This document shows, piece by piece, positions 1 through 6,594 of a DNA stretch of 8,091 bases. Every line of letters begins with the position of its first letter. Position 1 is the stretch's first letter. Source of the stretch: JBFGCA01 sp041567315 (lineage in GTDB: Bacteria; Acidobacteriota; Thermoanaerobaculia; Multivoradales; JAHEKO01); the NCBI GenBank assembly GCA_041567315.1, contig JBFGCA010000161.1, positions 1 through 8,091 on the forward strand, given 5' to 3'. The notes beneath the pieces were generated by a model. The model was not told the origin of the DNA, did not search any database, and saw only the letters and a program-made list of their open reading frames with translations. The position numbers and the translations under genes are program-made.

Positions 1-1285
1 GGTCGATCGCCAGGTCGACGTAGCCCTCGCGGTCGTAGCGGGCGAGGTGCTCGAGGCCGCTTTCGAGGAGCTGCAGGGGGGTCAGCGATTCGAGATCCTG
101 CTCGGGCTCCGACGTGCTGCCGGGCACCGAAGCCGCGGACAGTCTCGCGGTCAGGGAGTCCACCGCAGACCGCAGCCCGGGAAGCCCCAGGAGCGCCCAG
201 CCGGTCAGGAGGGCGACGGCGACCAAAGCGACGTAGAGGCCCGGCCGGCCGGATGGCAAGGCTCGGAGGCCTGAGCGTGGTCCGCCGCCTACCTGATCTC
301 CGGGCTGGCCCACCGCTGTGGTCCCGGTGCTGGAGATCGGCGCCGCCTCGCTGCCCGAGGTTGCCGCTGCCTCGCGGCCGGGCCTGGCCACCGGCTTGGC
401 GCCCACCGCGCTCGGATCCATGCTCCCTGGCGCGATCTCCGCCGCCCGCTCCACCTCCCGCAGCCGCTCGGCCAGCTCGGCCATGGTCTGGATCCGGGTC
501 TCGGGGTCCTTCTGGAGGGCCCGGCGCAGGATCTCGGCGAGGGAGGGCGGCAGGTCGGCGCGCAGCTCGGGCGCCGGCGGGGGCTCGCCGAAGGCCACGT
601 CGTGGAGCAGCGAGGGGGCGCTGTCGCCGCGGAAGGGGCGCCGGCCGGTCAGCATCTCGTAGAGCATCACGCCGAGCGAGAAGACGTCGGAGCGGGCGTC
701 GGCCGGGCGGCCCAGGGCCTGCTCGGGGGACATGTAGTCGAGGGTGCCGAGGACCGTGCCCAGTTGCGTCCGCGGGGCGATTGAGGCTGCCGTCGGGGCG
801 TCGGGGCCGGCGATCTCGAGCCGCTTGGCGAGCCCGAAGTCCAGGACCCGGACCTCGTCGTCCGGGGTGACCATGACGTTGGCCGGCTTGAGGTCGCGGT
901 GGACGAGGCCCGCCTGGTGGGCCACCTGGACGGCTTCGGCGATCTGGCGGGCGTAGCGGGCGGCCCGGGCGACGGGAAGGCCGCCCGGCGGGATGCGCCG
1001 GTTGAGCGGCTGCCCCTGGACGTACTCCATGACGATGCAGTCGAGGTCCCCGTCGGTCACCACGTCGTGGATGGTGATGACGTGCCGGTGGCTCAGCGCC
1101 GAGGCGGCGCGGGCCTCGCGCAGGAAGCGCTCCCGCCGGGCGGGGTCGCCCAAGCGGTCGGCAGGCAGGACCTTGAGGGCGACGGTCCGGTGGAGGAGGG
1201 TGTCGCGGGCCTGGAAGACCTCGCCCATCCCCCCTTCGCCGAGCTTGGCGACGATCTCGTAGTGCGAGATGGTCCGGCCGATCAT
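1..1285 (-). CDS. Membrane-anchored PknB-type Ser/Thr protein kinase (3' end outside window)
   Basis: The first 428 residues are present. They form a eukaryotic-like Ser/Thr kinase that would phosphorylate cytoplasmic proteins in response to an outside or membrane signal. Visible kinase features are the Gly-rich loop GEGGMG (16-21), the ATP-binding Lys38 in VALKVL, the helix-C Glu57 in FLREA, the catalytic loop HRDLKPAN (129-136), DFG (149-151), the activation-segment end DYMSPEQ (183-189) and Asp200 of subdomain IX. The domain ends near 270. A Pro/Ala/Gly/Ser-rich linker (about 275-345) leads to one hydrophobic segment (about 349-370), so the kinase should be cytoplasmic and the C-terminus outside. 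The last residues, LLESGLEHLARYDREG followed by YVDLAID, look like the first helices of a TPR array, common in acidobacterial kinases; that part is inference because the window ends. All catalytic residues are present, so it should be active. The ATG at 1285-1283 is chosen because the kinase fold begins directly after it and GGAGG lies 10 bases upstream. Confidence 0.95.
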   Translation of the reverse strand, partial: MIGRTISHYEIVAKLGEGGMGEVFQARDTLLHRTVALKVLPADRLGDPARRERFLREARAASALSHRHVITIHDVVTDGDLDCIVMEYVQGQPLNRRIPPGGLPVARAARYARQIAEAVQVAHQAGLVHRDLKPANVMVTPDDEVRVLDFGLAKRLEIAGPDAPTAASIAPRTQLGTVLGTLDYMSPEQALGRPADARSDVFSLGVMLYEMLTGRRPFRGDSAPSLLHDVAFGEPPPAPELRADLPPSLAEILRRALQKDPETRIQTMAELAERLREVERAAEIAPGSMDPSAVGAKPVARPGREAAATSGSEAAPISSTGTTAVGQPGDQVGGGPRSGLRALPSGRPGLYVALVAVALLTGWALLGLPGLRSAVDSLTARLSAASVPGSTSEPEQDLESLTPLQLLESGLEHLARYDREGYVDLAID

Positions 1286-1295
1286 CGCCGGAGTC

Positions 1296-1300
1296 CCTCC
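1296..1300 (-). promoter_or_regulatory. Ribosome binding site of the kinase gene
   Basis: GGAGG, within GGGGAGGGA on the minus strand, lies 10 bases before the ATG at 1285. The spacing is slightly long but acceptable, and it supports this start. I found no convincing minus-strand promoter between here and the divergent gene. A TAGACT at 1391-1386 resembles a -10 box but has no matching -35. Confidence 0.5.
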
Positions 1301-1422
1301 CCGCGCGTCGCGGCGCGCGGCCTGCCGTCCTCGCGCACCACCTGTGGACCACCTCCGAGTCTGGTGGATGGAACCGTTGCGGAGCAGTCTACACGGCCGT
1401 TCGGGCCACGGCGAGAAAACAC

Positions 1423-1450
1423 TTGACGCCGTGGGTCCGCTGCGTAGAAT
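1423..1450 (+). promoter_or_regulatory. Sigma70-like promoter for the exported-protein gene
   Basis: TTGACG (1423-1428) and TAGAAT (1445-1450) are separated by 16 bases and point toward the gene at 1526. Each box differs from consensus by one base, which stands out in such GC-rich DNA, and a short A-rich stretch (GAAAACA) sits just upstream of the -35. The predicted transcript would start near 1457 and carry a leader of about 70 bases. The distance, the divergent intergenic position and the good ribosome binding site downstream all fit a housekeeping promoter. Confidence 0.65.
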
Positions 1451-1514
1451 CCCGCGCCTGTCGGGGGAAGCCGGAGCGGGAACCGCCGCGCCGGCCGCTC
1501 TCCCACCCGGAGAC

Positions 1515-1520
1515 AAGGAG
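1515..1520 (+). promoter_or_regulatory. Ribosome binding site of the exported-protein gene
   Basis: AAGGAG ends 5 bases before the ATG at 1526, a strong Shine-Dalgarno match. It decides the start codon and shows that this frame, rather than the longer open frame beginning at 1423, is translated here. Confidence 0.8.
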
Positions 1521-1525
1521 CCTCC

Positions 1526-2605
1526 ATGCCCATCCGAACGCTGGTCTTCCTGATCGGTTGTCTCGCCGTCTCGCCCGCCGTCGCCCAGACCTGCGAGGAG
1601 CAGGCGGTCGGCAAGGTCGGCGGCTGGATCGCCGGCACCGACGCCGGCGGCAGCGGCAGCCCGGCCACCGCCGCCAACAAGGCCCGGGTCAACACCGTCC
1701 TGGACCAGATCGCCGCCGTCGTCAAGCGGGCCTACCCCGAGCCCACCGGCAGCCAGGGCAAGCTCTACCGCAACTACAGCCTCGAGCCGTTCGCCGGGGG
1801 CGACCTCGCGACCTACGAACTGGTGGCCAACTTCAAGGGCTACGGCTGCGACAAGCGGACCGACCCCAACGGCCAGATCACCATGTACGGCGAGACCGCG
1901 ACCTGGCTCTACGTCCAGGTCAACTCCTTCTGGGGGGGCAACTCGAGGTTCGAGTACCCGCAGAACTTCCTCGGCGGCGAGGGCCAGAACCTCTACAGCC
2001 TGCAGCCGGCGCGGGTCGTCCGGGCCCCGCAGCCCGGCTACCCGGGCCGCAAGCCGCTGGCGGCCACCCTGACGGCGCGGGTCGACGGCCATCCCAGCTT
2101 CATCCACGAGGGGGAGTACGACTCGACCGACTACTCCTACAACCGCCGCGAGGTCTCGCAGATCGTCTTCCTGACCCCCGACGGCCGGCCGCCCTACGAC
2201 CCGGTGACGATCGGCGAGTTCCTCGACGTCAACGCCGTCCGGCTGGAGGCCTACGTCCGGGAGAACGAGCAGTACGGGGACGTCGACTACTACCGGGGCC
2301 TGTTGGAGCGCGTCGCGGCGCTCCGCCAGCGCTACGGCGGCCGCCTGTCGGAGACCGCCTACATCAAGAGCTTCAGCTGGAGCGAAAGCGAGCTGGCCCA
2401 GCCCGACCCCTTCGTCGGTCCCGACCAGGGCTACATGCTCGCCCGCCGCTCCGCCCGCTACGCCGGCGGCGGCGACATGGCCAGCCCCCGCTTCATCACC
2501 GTCTTCTGGCGCTGGCAGCCCGAGGCGCCCTACTCGGTGCGGATGCACGAGGCGCTCCGCTCCAACCTGGACTTCGCGGCCCTCAAGGCGCTGCTCGCCT
2601 CGTAG
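1526..2605 (+). CDS. Exported protein of unknown function, 359 aa
   Basis: I do not recognise the family. The N-terminus is a clear Sec signal peptide: a short charged start (MPIR), a hydrophobic core (TLVFLIGCLAV, 5-15) and a likely signal-peptidase site after Ala20 (AVA before QT). The mature protein should therefore be periplasmic or outside the cell. It keeps only two Cys, 23 and 108, which could form a disulfide. It is rich in Tyr, Trp and Phe in short beta-like stretches (for example ATWLYVQVNSFWGG, 125-138, and FITVFWRW, 323-330), with a helical part near 235-270. No further membrane segment, lipobox, repeat or catalytic motif is visible. It has its own good promoter and ribosome binding site, and yaaA follows in the same direction 80 bases downstream, so readthrough is possible. 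Codon use and GC content match the neighbours, so it looks native and expressed. A role in the cell envelope is a guess from location alone. Confidence 0.85.
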   Translation: MPIRTLVFLIGCLAVSPAVAQTCEEQAVGKVGGWIAGTDAGGSGSPATAANKARVNTVLDQIAAVVKRAYPEPTGSQGKLYRNYSLEPFAGGDLATYELVANFKGYGCDKRTDPNGQITMYGETATWLYVQVNSFWGGNSRFEYPQNFLGGEGQNLYSLQPARVVRAPQPGYPGRKPLAATLTARVDGHPSFIHEGEYDSTDYSYNRREVSQIVFLTPDGRPPYDPVTIGEFLDVNAVRLEAYVRENEQYGDVDYYRGLLERVAALRQRYGGRLSETAYIKSFSWSESELAQPDPFVGPDQGYMLARRSARYAGGGDMASPRFITVFWRWQPEAPYSVRMHEALRSNLDFAALKALLAS

Positions 2606-2625
2606 GGAAACAGCCAGCCGTCACG

Positions 2626-2682
2626 GGCGCCTCTGGTAGGCTCGGCGCGCCGCGTCCGCGGCGATTCCCTACCGGAGGCGCC
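2626..2682 (+). promoter_or_regulatory. Nested inverted repeat that would sequester the yaaA ribosome binding site
   Basis: Arm GGCGCCTCTGGTAGG (2626-2640) pairs with CCTACCGGAGGCGCC (2668-2682) over 15 positions: 14 Watson-Crick pairs and one G-U wobble (2634 with 2674). Inside it a second perfect 6-bp stem, CGCCGC (2648-2653) with GCGGCG (2658-2663), closes on GTCC. The right outer arm contains the only Shine-Dalgarno sequence of yaaA, GGAGG at 2674-2678, 7 bases before its GTG start. If the transcript from the upstream gene continues, this structure should block ribosome entry at yaaA. No T-run follows, so a plain intrinsic terminator is unlikely. A weak -10-like TAGGCT (2637-2642) overlaps the left arm; a transcript begun there would lack that arm and leave the site free. 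The base pairing is seen directly; the regulatory role is inference. Confidence 0.6.
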
Positions 2683-2685
2683 ACC

Positions 2686-3465
2686 GTGCTGATCCTGCTG
2701 TCGCCCGCCAAGACGCTCGACTTCTCGGCCGCGCCGCCCGGGCTGCCGGCGACCCGGCCGCGCTTCGAAAAGGACGTCGCGGTCCTGCTGGAGCGCTGCA
2801 AGAAGCTCGGCCCGGCCGAGCTGCGCAAACTGATGAAGATCAGCCCGGCGCTGGCCGAGCTCAACCACCGCCGCTTCCAGGAGATGCGCCTGCCGTTCAC
2901 CCGCAAGAACTCCAAGGCCGCACTGCTGGCCTTCAAGGGCGACGTCTACCGCGGGCTCGACGCCGCCAGCCTGTCGGAGGAGGACCTCGACTGGGCGCAG
3001 GACCACCTGCGGATCCTCTCGGGCCTCTACGGCCTGCTGCGCCCCCTCGACCTGATCCAGCCCTACCGCCTGGAGATGGGCACCAAGCTGGCCAACCCCC
3101 GCGGCAAGACCCTCTACGCCTTCTGGGGCGATCGCCTGGCCAGGGCCCTCAACGCCGAGCACGCCAAGCGGCCGGTCCCGGCGGTCCTCAACCTGGCCTC
3201 CAACGAGTACGCCAAAGCGGTCCCGCCCGAGCGTCTCGAGATGCCCCTGGTCAGCCCCGCCTTCCAGTGGGAGCGCGACGGCAAGCTCCGCACCATCGCT
3301 CTCCACGCCAAGAAGGCCCGCGGCCTGATGGCTCGCTTCGTGGTCCGCAACCGGGTCGAAGACCCCGAGGGCCTCCGGGCCTTCACCGACGAGGGCTACA
3401 AGTACAACCCCCGCCTCTCGACCCCCGACCGCCCGCTCTTTGCCCGCAAGCGCCGGGCCGCGTAG
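2686..3465 (+). CDS. yaaA: Peroxide stress protein YaaA (DUF328 family)
   Basis: At 259 residues this is a full-length member; the E. coli protein has 258. Family blocks appear in order: LLSPAKTLDF (4-13), LAFKGDVYRGL (81-91), LSGLYGLLRPLDLIQPYR (111-128), LEMG (129-132), YAFWGD (144-149), NLASNEY (169-175) and HAKKARGLMARF (207-218). In E. coli, YaaA is a cytoplasmic protein induced through OxyR by hydrogen peroxide; it lowers free intracellular iron and so limits Fenton damage to DNA, and members of the family are reported to bind DNA. The biochemical mechanism is still poorly defined. The GTG at 2686 is chosen because family similarity starts there (VLILLSPAK, like MLILISPAK in E. coli) and GGAGG lies 7 bases upstream. 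The same frame is open back to 1423, but that part is antiparallel to codon use of the exported-protein gene and is not translated. No OxyR or PerR gene is in the window. The leader hairpin suggests translational control. Confidence 0.96.
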   Translation: MLILLSPAKTLDFSAAPPGLPATRPRFEKDVAVLLERCKKLGPAELRKLMKISPALAELNHRRFQEMRLPFTRKNSKAALLAFKGDVYRGLDAASLSEEDLDWAQDHLRILSGLYGLLRPLDLIQPYRLEMGTKLANPRGKTLYAFWGDRLARALNAEHAKRPVPAVLNLASNEYAKAVPPERLEMPLVSPAFQWERDGKLRTIALHAKKARGLMARFVVRNRVEDPEGLRAFTDEGYKYNPRLSTPDRPLFARKRRAA

Positions 3466-3472
3466 GGCCAGA

Positions 3473-3500
3473 CCGGGCGGCGAGGAAGCTCGCCGCCCGG
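3473..3500. terminator. Putative bidirectional terminator between convergent genes
   Basis: CCGGGCGGCGAG (3473-3484) and CTCGCCGCCCGG (3489-3500) form a perfect 12-bp stem with a GAAG loop. It starts 7 bases after the yaaA stop and lies 28 bases beyond the receptor stop on the other strand, exactly where both transcripts should end. There is no U-tract on either side, so it is not a textbook intrinsic terminator; it may act as a transcript-end stabiliser or slow polymerase from both sides. Confidence 0.55.
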
Positions 3501-3528
3501 GGTGTCGGACTCGCGCTGGGTCGGGGGG

Positions 3529-6324
3529 CTAGTTCGAGAAGCCCACGCGGAGCATGACGCGGCGGGGCTTGACCCAGAAGGTGGGTCGCAGGGTCTCGCC
3601 GGCGTCGAGGATCACCGTCTCGAACCAGTCGGTGGCGTCGTCGTTGAGCAGGTTGAAGAACTGCACCCCCAGCTTCAGCTCGCTGTTGTTGCCCAGCTTG
3701 ATGCGCTTGCCGATGCCGAAGTCGACCAGGGTCTGGAACGGATGCCGGTCCTCGGCGACGATGAAGTAGTCCTGGCGGCTGGCGTTGGTGTCGTGGGGTG
3801 CCCGCACCTGGAGGAAGATCGGACGGCCGCTCTGCAGGTTGATGTTGGTGTTGGCGTGGAGGTTCCAGGGCAGCTCGAAGTTGGCCTGGACGCGCAGCAT
3901 GTGCGGCCGGTCGCCGGTCTGCACCGCGCCGTCGACGTTGAACCACTGGTTGGGGTTGGAGCCCTCCTTGGAGCCGTAGAGCGGGTTGTTCTGCCACTGT
4001 GACAGCGCCCGCGGGTTGAGGCCGGTCGACTCCGAGTAGGTGTAGGAGGCCTGCATGCTCCACCAGTCGGCGAAGCGCCGGTTGAAGGTCAGCAGCACTC
4101 CCCAGTACTCGGACCAGTAGTCGTCGAGGAAACCGGCCGCGGTGTGGCCCGGCTTGTTGCCCTTGCGGGTGGTCGGGAAGACGCTGTAGTTGCGCAGCCT
4201 GTAGGTGCTGCCGGTCAGCGGATCGACGAAGTCGAACTCCTCGAACACCCCGTCGTCGAGGAACTCCCAGCCGATCTGGCGGGTGGTGTCCTTGTAGATC
4301 CCCAGGATCCCGAACGAGTACTTGTTTCCAAGCTCGCGCTCGAAGCCGAGCGAGTACTGCAGGGTGCGCGGGGCCTCGAGATTGGGATCGACGTTGTTGG
4401 CGCCGGCCTGGAAGTCCCACCAGAAGATGTCGAACGGCCCGCCCGGCCCGTTGAGCCCGGCGAAGGCCTGGAGCAGCGGCGAGGACGGCGCCGGCGAGTT
4501 CCAGTTGCCGCCCACGTTGCCGTCGTGGTAGACGCCGAAGGAGCCGCGCACCACGGTCTGGCGCTGGGTGCCCATGTTGTAGGCGAAGCCGATGCGGGGC
4601 GAGAAGTTCTCCCAGGTGAAGACCGGATCGAAGCCGGCGATCGTCTCGCCGGTGGGGTTGCCGAGCGGGTCGAGCCGCGGGAAGGAGGGGATGATCCCCT
4701 CCTGGTGGTCGAAGCGGATGCCGAGGTTGACGGTCAGCCGGTCGTTGACCGTCCAGGAGTCGTCGACGAAGGCGCCCCAGGCGTCCTGCTCGTTGCCGTA
4801 GAAGTAGGGCAGGCCCTCGACCTTGACGTGGTAGTCGTACTCGTAGATGTACCCGTTGTAGTCGTACTCGTAGAGGTAGTGGTAGTAGTAGGTGCCGGTG
4901 GCCGACGGGCTGAGCAGGGTGATGGCTTCACCCTGGTTGGCCTGGATGCCGAACTTGAAGTCGTGCTCGCCCTTGAGGAAGTCGTCGGCGAAGTAGGAGA
5001 CGCTGGCGCTGAACTGGTCGGTCGAGGTGTCGTAGGTCCACGGCCACCACACCCCGCCCGAGTAGAGGCTGGGCCCGCCGCCGGGCGGCGAGTAGTCGAT
5101 GAACGCCGGCTCCTGGCTGCCGGTCTGGGAGAGGTTGTCGTCGTTGCTCGACCAGCCCGAGTAGCGGACCTCCAGGAAGGTGTTGCTGTTGAGCACCGAC
5201 TGGTAGTTGAGGCCCCAAACGGTGTCGTCTCCCACCTCGCCGGCCGAGGCCGACGGAGTGGTGAACTCGCTGGCGGCGGCCGGGAAGCCCCATTCGTTGT
5301 AGCCGACCTTGGCGTCGATCAGGTTGCTGTCGTTGATCCGCGCCGACAGCTTGAGGTCGTAGCGGTCCTGGTACTGGACCGGGGTGACGGTGGGGTCGCT
5401 GCCGGGGAAGGCGTGGCCGTCGCGCCAGTACTCGTAGCCCAGCAGGTACCAGAGCCGGTCCTTCTTGAGCGGCCCGCCGAGGGTGGCGGTGACGTCCCAG
5501 AACTCCTTCTGGACGTACTCGCTGAACTGCGACTCGGTCAGGTTCAAGTCGGAGTCCACCAGCCCGTCGTCGAACCAGTAGGCGTTGACCGAGCCCTTGA
5601 GCCGGTTGGAGCCCGACTTGGTGACCACGTTGAGCGCCGCCCCCAGCATGTTGCCGAACTCGGCCGGCGCGCCGACGCCCAGGACCTGGATCTCCTCGAC
5701 CATCTCGGGGTTGACCCCCACCCAGGAGGTGCCGGTCTCCGGCCCGCTGACCTCGATGCCGTCGGTGTACCAGGCGTTCGACTGCACGTTGGAGCCGAAG
5801 GCCACCACCCGCGAGCTGTCCTCGCCGCCCAGCGAGACGCCGGGGGCGACGGTCATCATGTCGTAGAAGTTGCGGGCGGTCGGCAGGTCCTCGATGAACC
5901 CGGCGGTGAAGGTGGTGCCCTTGCTCGAGCTGGTGACGTCCACCAGCGGCGCCTCGCCGGCCACCGTCACCACCTCCGCGAACTCCGGATAGAGCAAGAA
6001 GTTGGCGGTGGCGGTGGCGCCGATGCCGACCTGGACGCCGGCGGCGGTCTGGCTCTGGAAGCCGTCCATGGTGGCGGTCACCGTGTAGACGCCCGGCGGC
6101 AGCGCCGTGAAGCTGTAGGCGCCGGTGTCGCCGGTGACGTCCACGCGCTCACCGCCGATCAGGGTCTCGCCGCTCACCGTCACCGTGGCGCCGGGGACCG
6201 CCGCCTTGTCGGGGTCCTCGACCCGGCCGCGGAGCTTGCCGCTGGTCGACTGGGCGCCGGCCGCCAGGGCGACGGCGAACAGCAGTCCGAAGACAGCGAA
6301 GGTCCTCAAAGTGCCTCTATCCAT
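3529..6324 (-). CDS. TonB-dependent outer-membrane receptor with carboxypeptidase-regulatory-like N-terminal domain
   Basis: The complete 931-residue protein starts with a signal peptide (hydrophobic 8-22, likely cut after Ala24 in AAGAQ). Residues about 28-112 form a carboxypeptidase-regulatory-like beta-sandwich (GKLRGRVEDP, PGATVTV, TGAYSFTALPPGVYTVTA). EVVTVAGEAPLVDVTSS (117-133) is the usual junction of this receptor type. A plug domain follows (about 135-238; NFYDMMTVAPGV, EMVEEIQVLG, LNVVTKSGSNRLKG at the plug-barrel boundary). The rest is an outer-membrane barrel of alternating strands, ending in VMLRVGFSN, a terminal strand with the aromatic residue two places from the end. Such receptors import bulky substrates across the outer membrane with energy from TonB-ExbBD. 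No SusD-like partner, TonB, ExbB or substrate enzyme adjoins it, so the substrate is unknown; many acidobacterial paralogues are assumed to take up glycans, peptides or metal chelates. The ATG at 6324 is chosen because GAGGGAG lies 6 bases upstream and the signal peptide starts there. The frame stays open far upstream, but that part is the antisense of the sulfatase gene. Confidence 0.95.
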   Translation of the reverse strand: MDRGTLRTFAVFGLLFAVALAAGAQSTSGKLRGRVEDPDKAAVPGATVTVSGETLIGGERVDVTGDTGAYSFTALPPGVYTVTATMDGFQSQTAAGVQVGIGATATANFLLYPEFAEVVTVAGEAPLVDVTSSSKGTTFTAGFIEDLPTARNFYDMMTVAPGVSLGGEDSSRVVAFGSNVQSNAWYTDGIEVSGPETGTSWVGVNPEMVEEIQVLGVGAPAEFGNMLGAALNVVTKSGSNRLKGSVNAYWFDDGLVDSDLNLTESQFSEYVQKEFWDVTATLGGPLKKDRLWYLLGYEYWRDGHAFPGSDPTVTPVQYQDRYDLKLSARINDSNLIDAKVGYNEWGFPAAASEFTTPSASAGEVGDDTVWGLNYQSVLNSNTFLEVRYSGWSSNDDNLSQTGSQEPAFIDYSPPGGGPSLYSGGVWWPWTYDTSTDQFSASVSYFADDFLKGEHDFKFGIQANQGEAITLLSPSATGTYYYHYLYEYDYNGYIYEYDYHVKVEGLPYFYGNEQDAWGAFVDDSWTVNDRLTVNLGIRFDHQEGIIPSFPRLDPLGNPTGETIAGFDPVFTWENFSPRIGFAYNMGTQRQTVVRGSFGVYHDGNVGGNWNSPAPSSPLLQAFAGLNGPGGPFDIFWWDFQAGANNVDPNLEAPRTLQYSLGFERELGNKYSFGILGIYKDTTRQIGWEFLDDGVFEEFDFVDPLTGSTYRLRNYSVFPTTRKGNKPGHTAAGFLDDYWSEYWGVLLTFNRRFADWWSMQASYTYSESTGLNPRALSQWQNNPLYGSKEGSNPNQWFNVDGAVQTGDRPHMLRVQANFELPWNLHANTNINLQSGRPIFLQVRAPHDTNASRQDYFIVAEDRHPFQTLVDFGIGKRIKLGNNSELKLGVQFFNLLNDDATDWFETVILDAGETLRPTFWVKPRRVMLRVGFSN
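4825..4878 (-). repeat. Tandem 27-base repeat encoding a Tyr-rich segment of the receptor
   Basis: Two adjacent units of nine codons encode YLYEYDYNG (residues 483-491) and YIYEYDYHV (492-500). At DNA level, 17 bases (plus-strand GTAGTCGTACTCGTAGA, at 4831-4847 and 4858-4874) are identical. The segment lies in a probable extracellular loop of the barrel and, with the preceding TYYYHY, gives 13 Tyr in 31 residues (479-509). A recent in-frame duplication is the simplest reading. Confidence 0.7.
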
Positions 6325-6330
6325 GTGCCT

Positions 6331-6337
6331 CTCCCTC
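6331..6337 (-). promoter_or_regulatory. Ribosome binding site of the TonB receptor gene
   Basis: GAGGGAG ends 6 bases before the ATG at 6324. It confirms this start within a reading frame that is open for another 516 codons upstream. No clear minus-strand promoter could be picked out between here and the sulfatase gene. Confidence 0.7.
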
Positions 6338-6510
6338 GTTTGTGGAACGTCTGGGCGAAACAGTCCCCGATGCGGCGCACCGGCCGGCGCGGCCGCTCTC
6401 GGGCCGTGACAGTGCAGGGGTAGGATGCGGCGGACGCGCGTAGAGCCGCCCACCCGGCGGATGTACGTGGCGGGTCGGCTGGCCGTAGACGGCGCGACCT
6501 CGGACTCGAG

Positions 6511-6538
6511 TTGACAACGACCGGCCCGAGCATATCCC
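6511..6538 (+). promoter_or_regulatory. Possible promoter for the sulfatase-family gene
   Basis: A perfect -35 box, TTGACA (6511-6516), is followed after 16 bases by TATCCC (6533-6538), a weak -10. Together they would start a transcript near 6545, about 50 bases before the ATG. The intergenic stretch 6325-6594 holds nothing else that I can support; several short GC-rich inverted repeats around 6375-6400 (for example CGGCC-GGCGC-GGCCG) look like composition effects. Confidence 0.4.
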
Positions 6539-6594
6539 AAAGCGGGGCGACTGGGTAGGGTCGCGCCCTCGCGACCGTGCAAGCCCCCCTCGCC

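Noticed and set aside
1325..1375. Repeated AGGTGGT/CCACC motifs between the kinase and the exported-protein gene, considered as regulator sites.
   Set aside because: The copies are short and imperfect and do not line up with a promoter on either strand.
253..1426. Several plus-strand open frames across the kinase gene.
   Set aside because: They are Arg/Pro/Ala-rich shadows; the minus strand carries every conserved kinase motif in order.
1423..2685. An in-frame 421-residue extension of yaaA to the left.
   Set aside because: It overlaps the exported-protein gene in another frame, is Arg/Pro/Gly-rich without a domain, and the YaaA family begins precisely at the GTG at 2686 behind a ribosome binding site.
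3383..4420. A second minus-strand open frame overlapping the receptor and the end of yaaA.
   Set aside because: It is out of frame with the receptor, Arg/Gln/Pro-rich and without a domain; it also crosses the hairpin between the convergent genes.
6375..6400. Short inverted repeats and a GCGGCCGC site in the divergent intergenic region, considered as an operator.
   Set aside because: Arms of 4-5 bases made only of G and C are common by chance here, and no matching site occurs elsewhere in the window.
4144..6423. A 759-codon open frame on the plus strand opposite the TonB receptor.
   Set aside because: Its translation is Val/Glu/Gly/Ala-biased with no recognisable domain, as expected for the shadow of a GC-rich gene. 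The receptor on the other strand has continuous family similarity.
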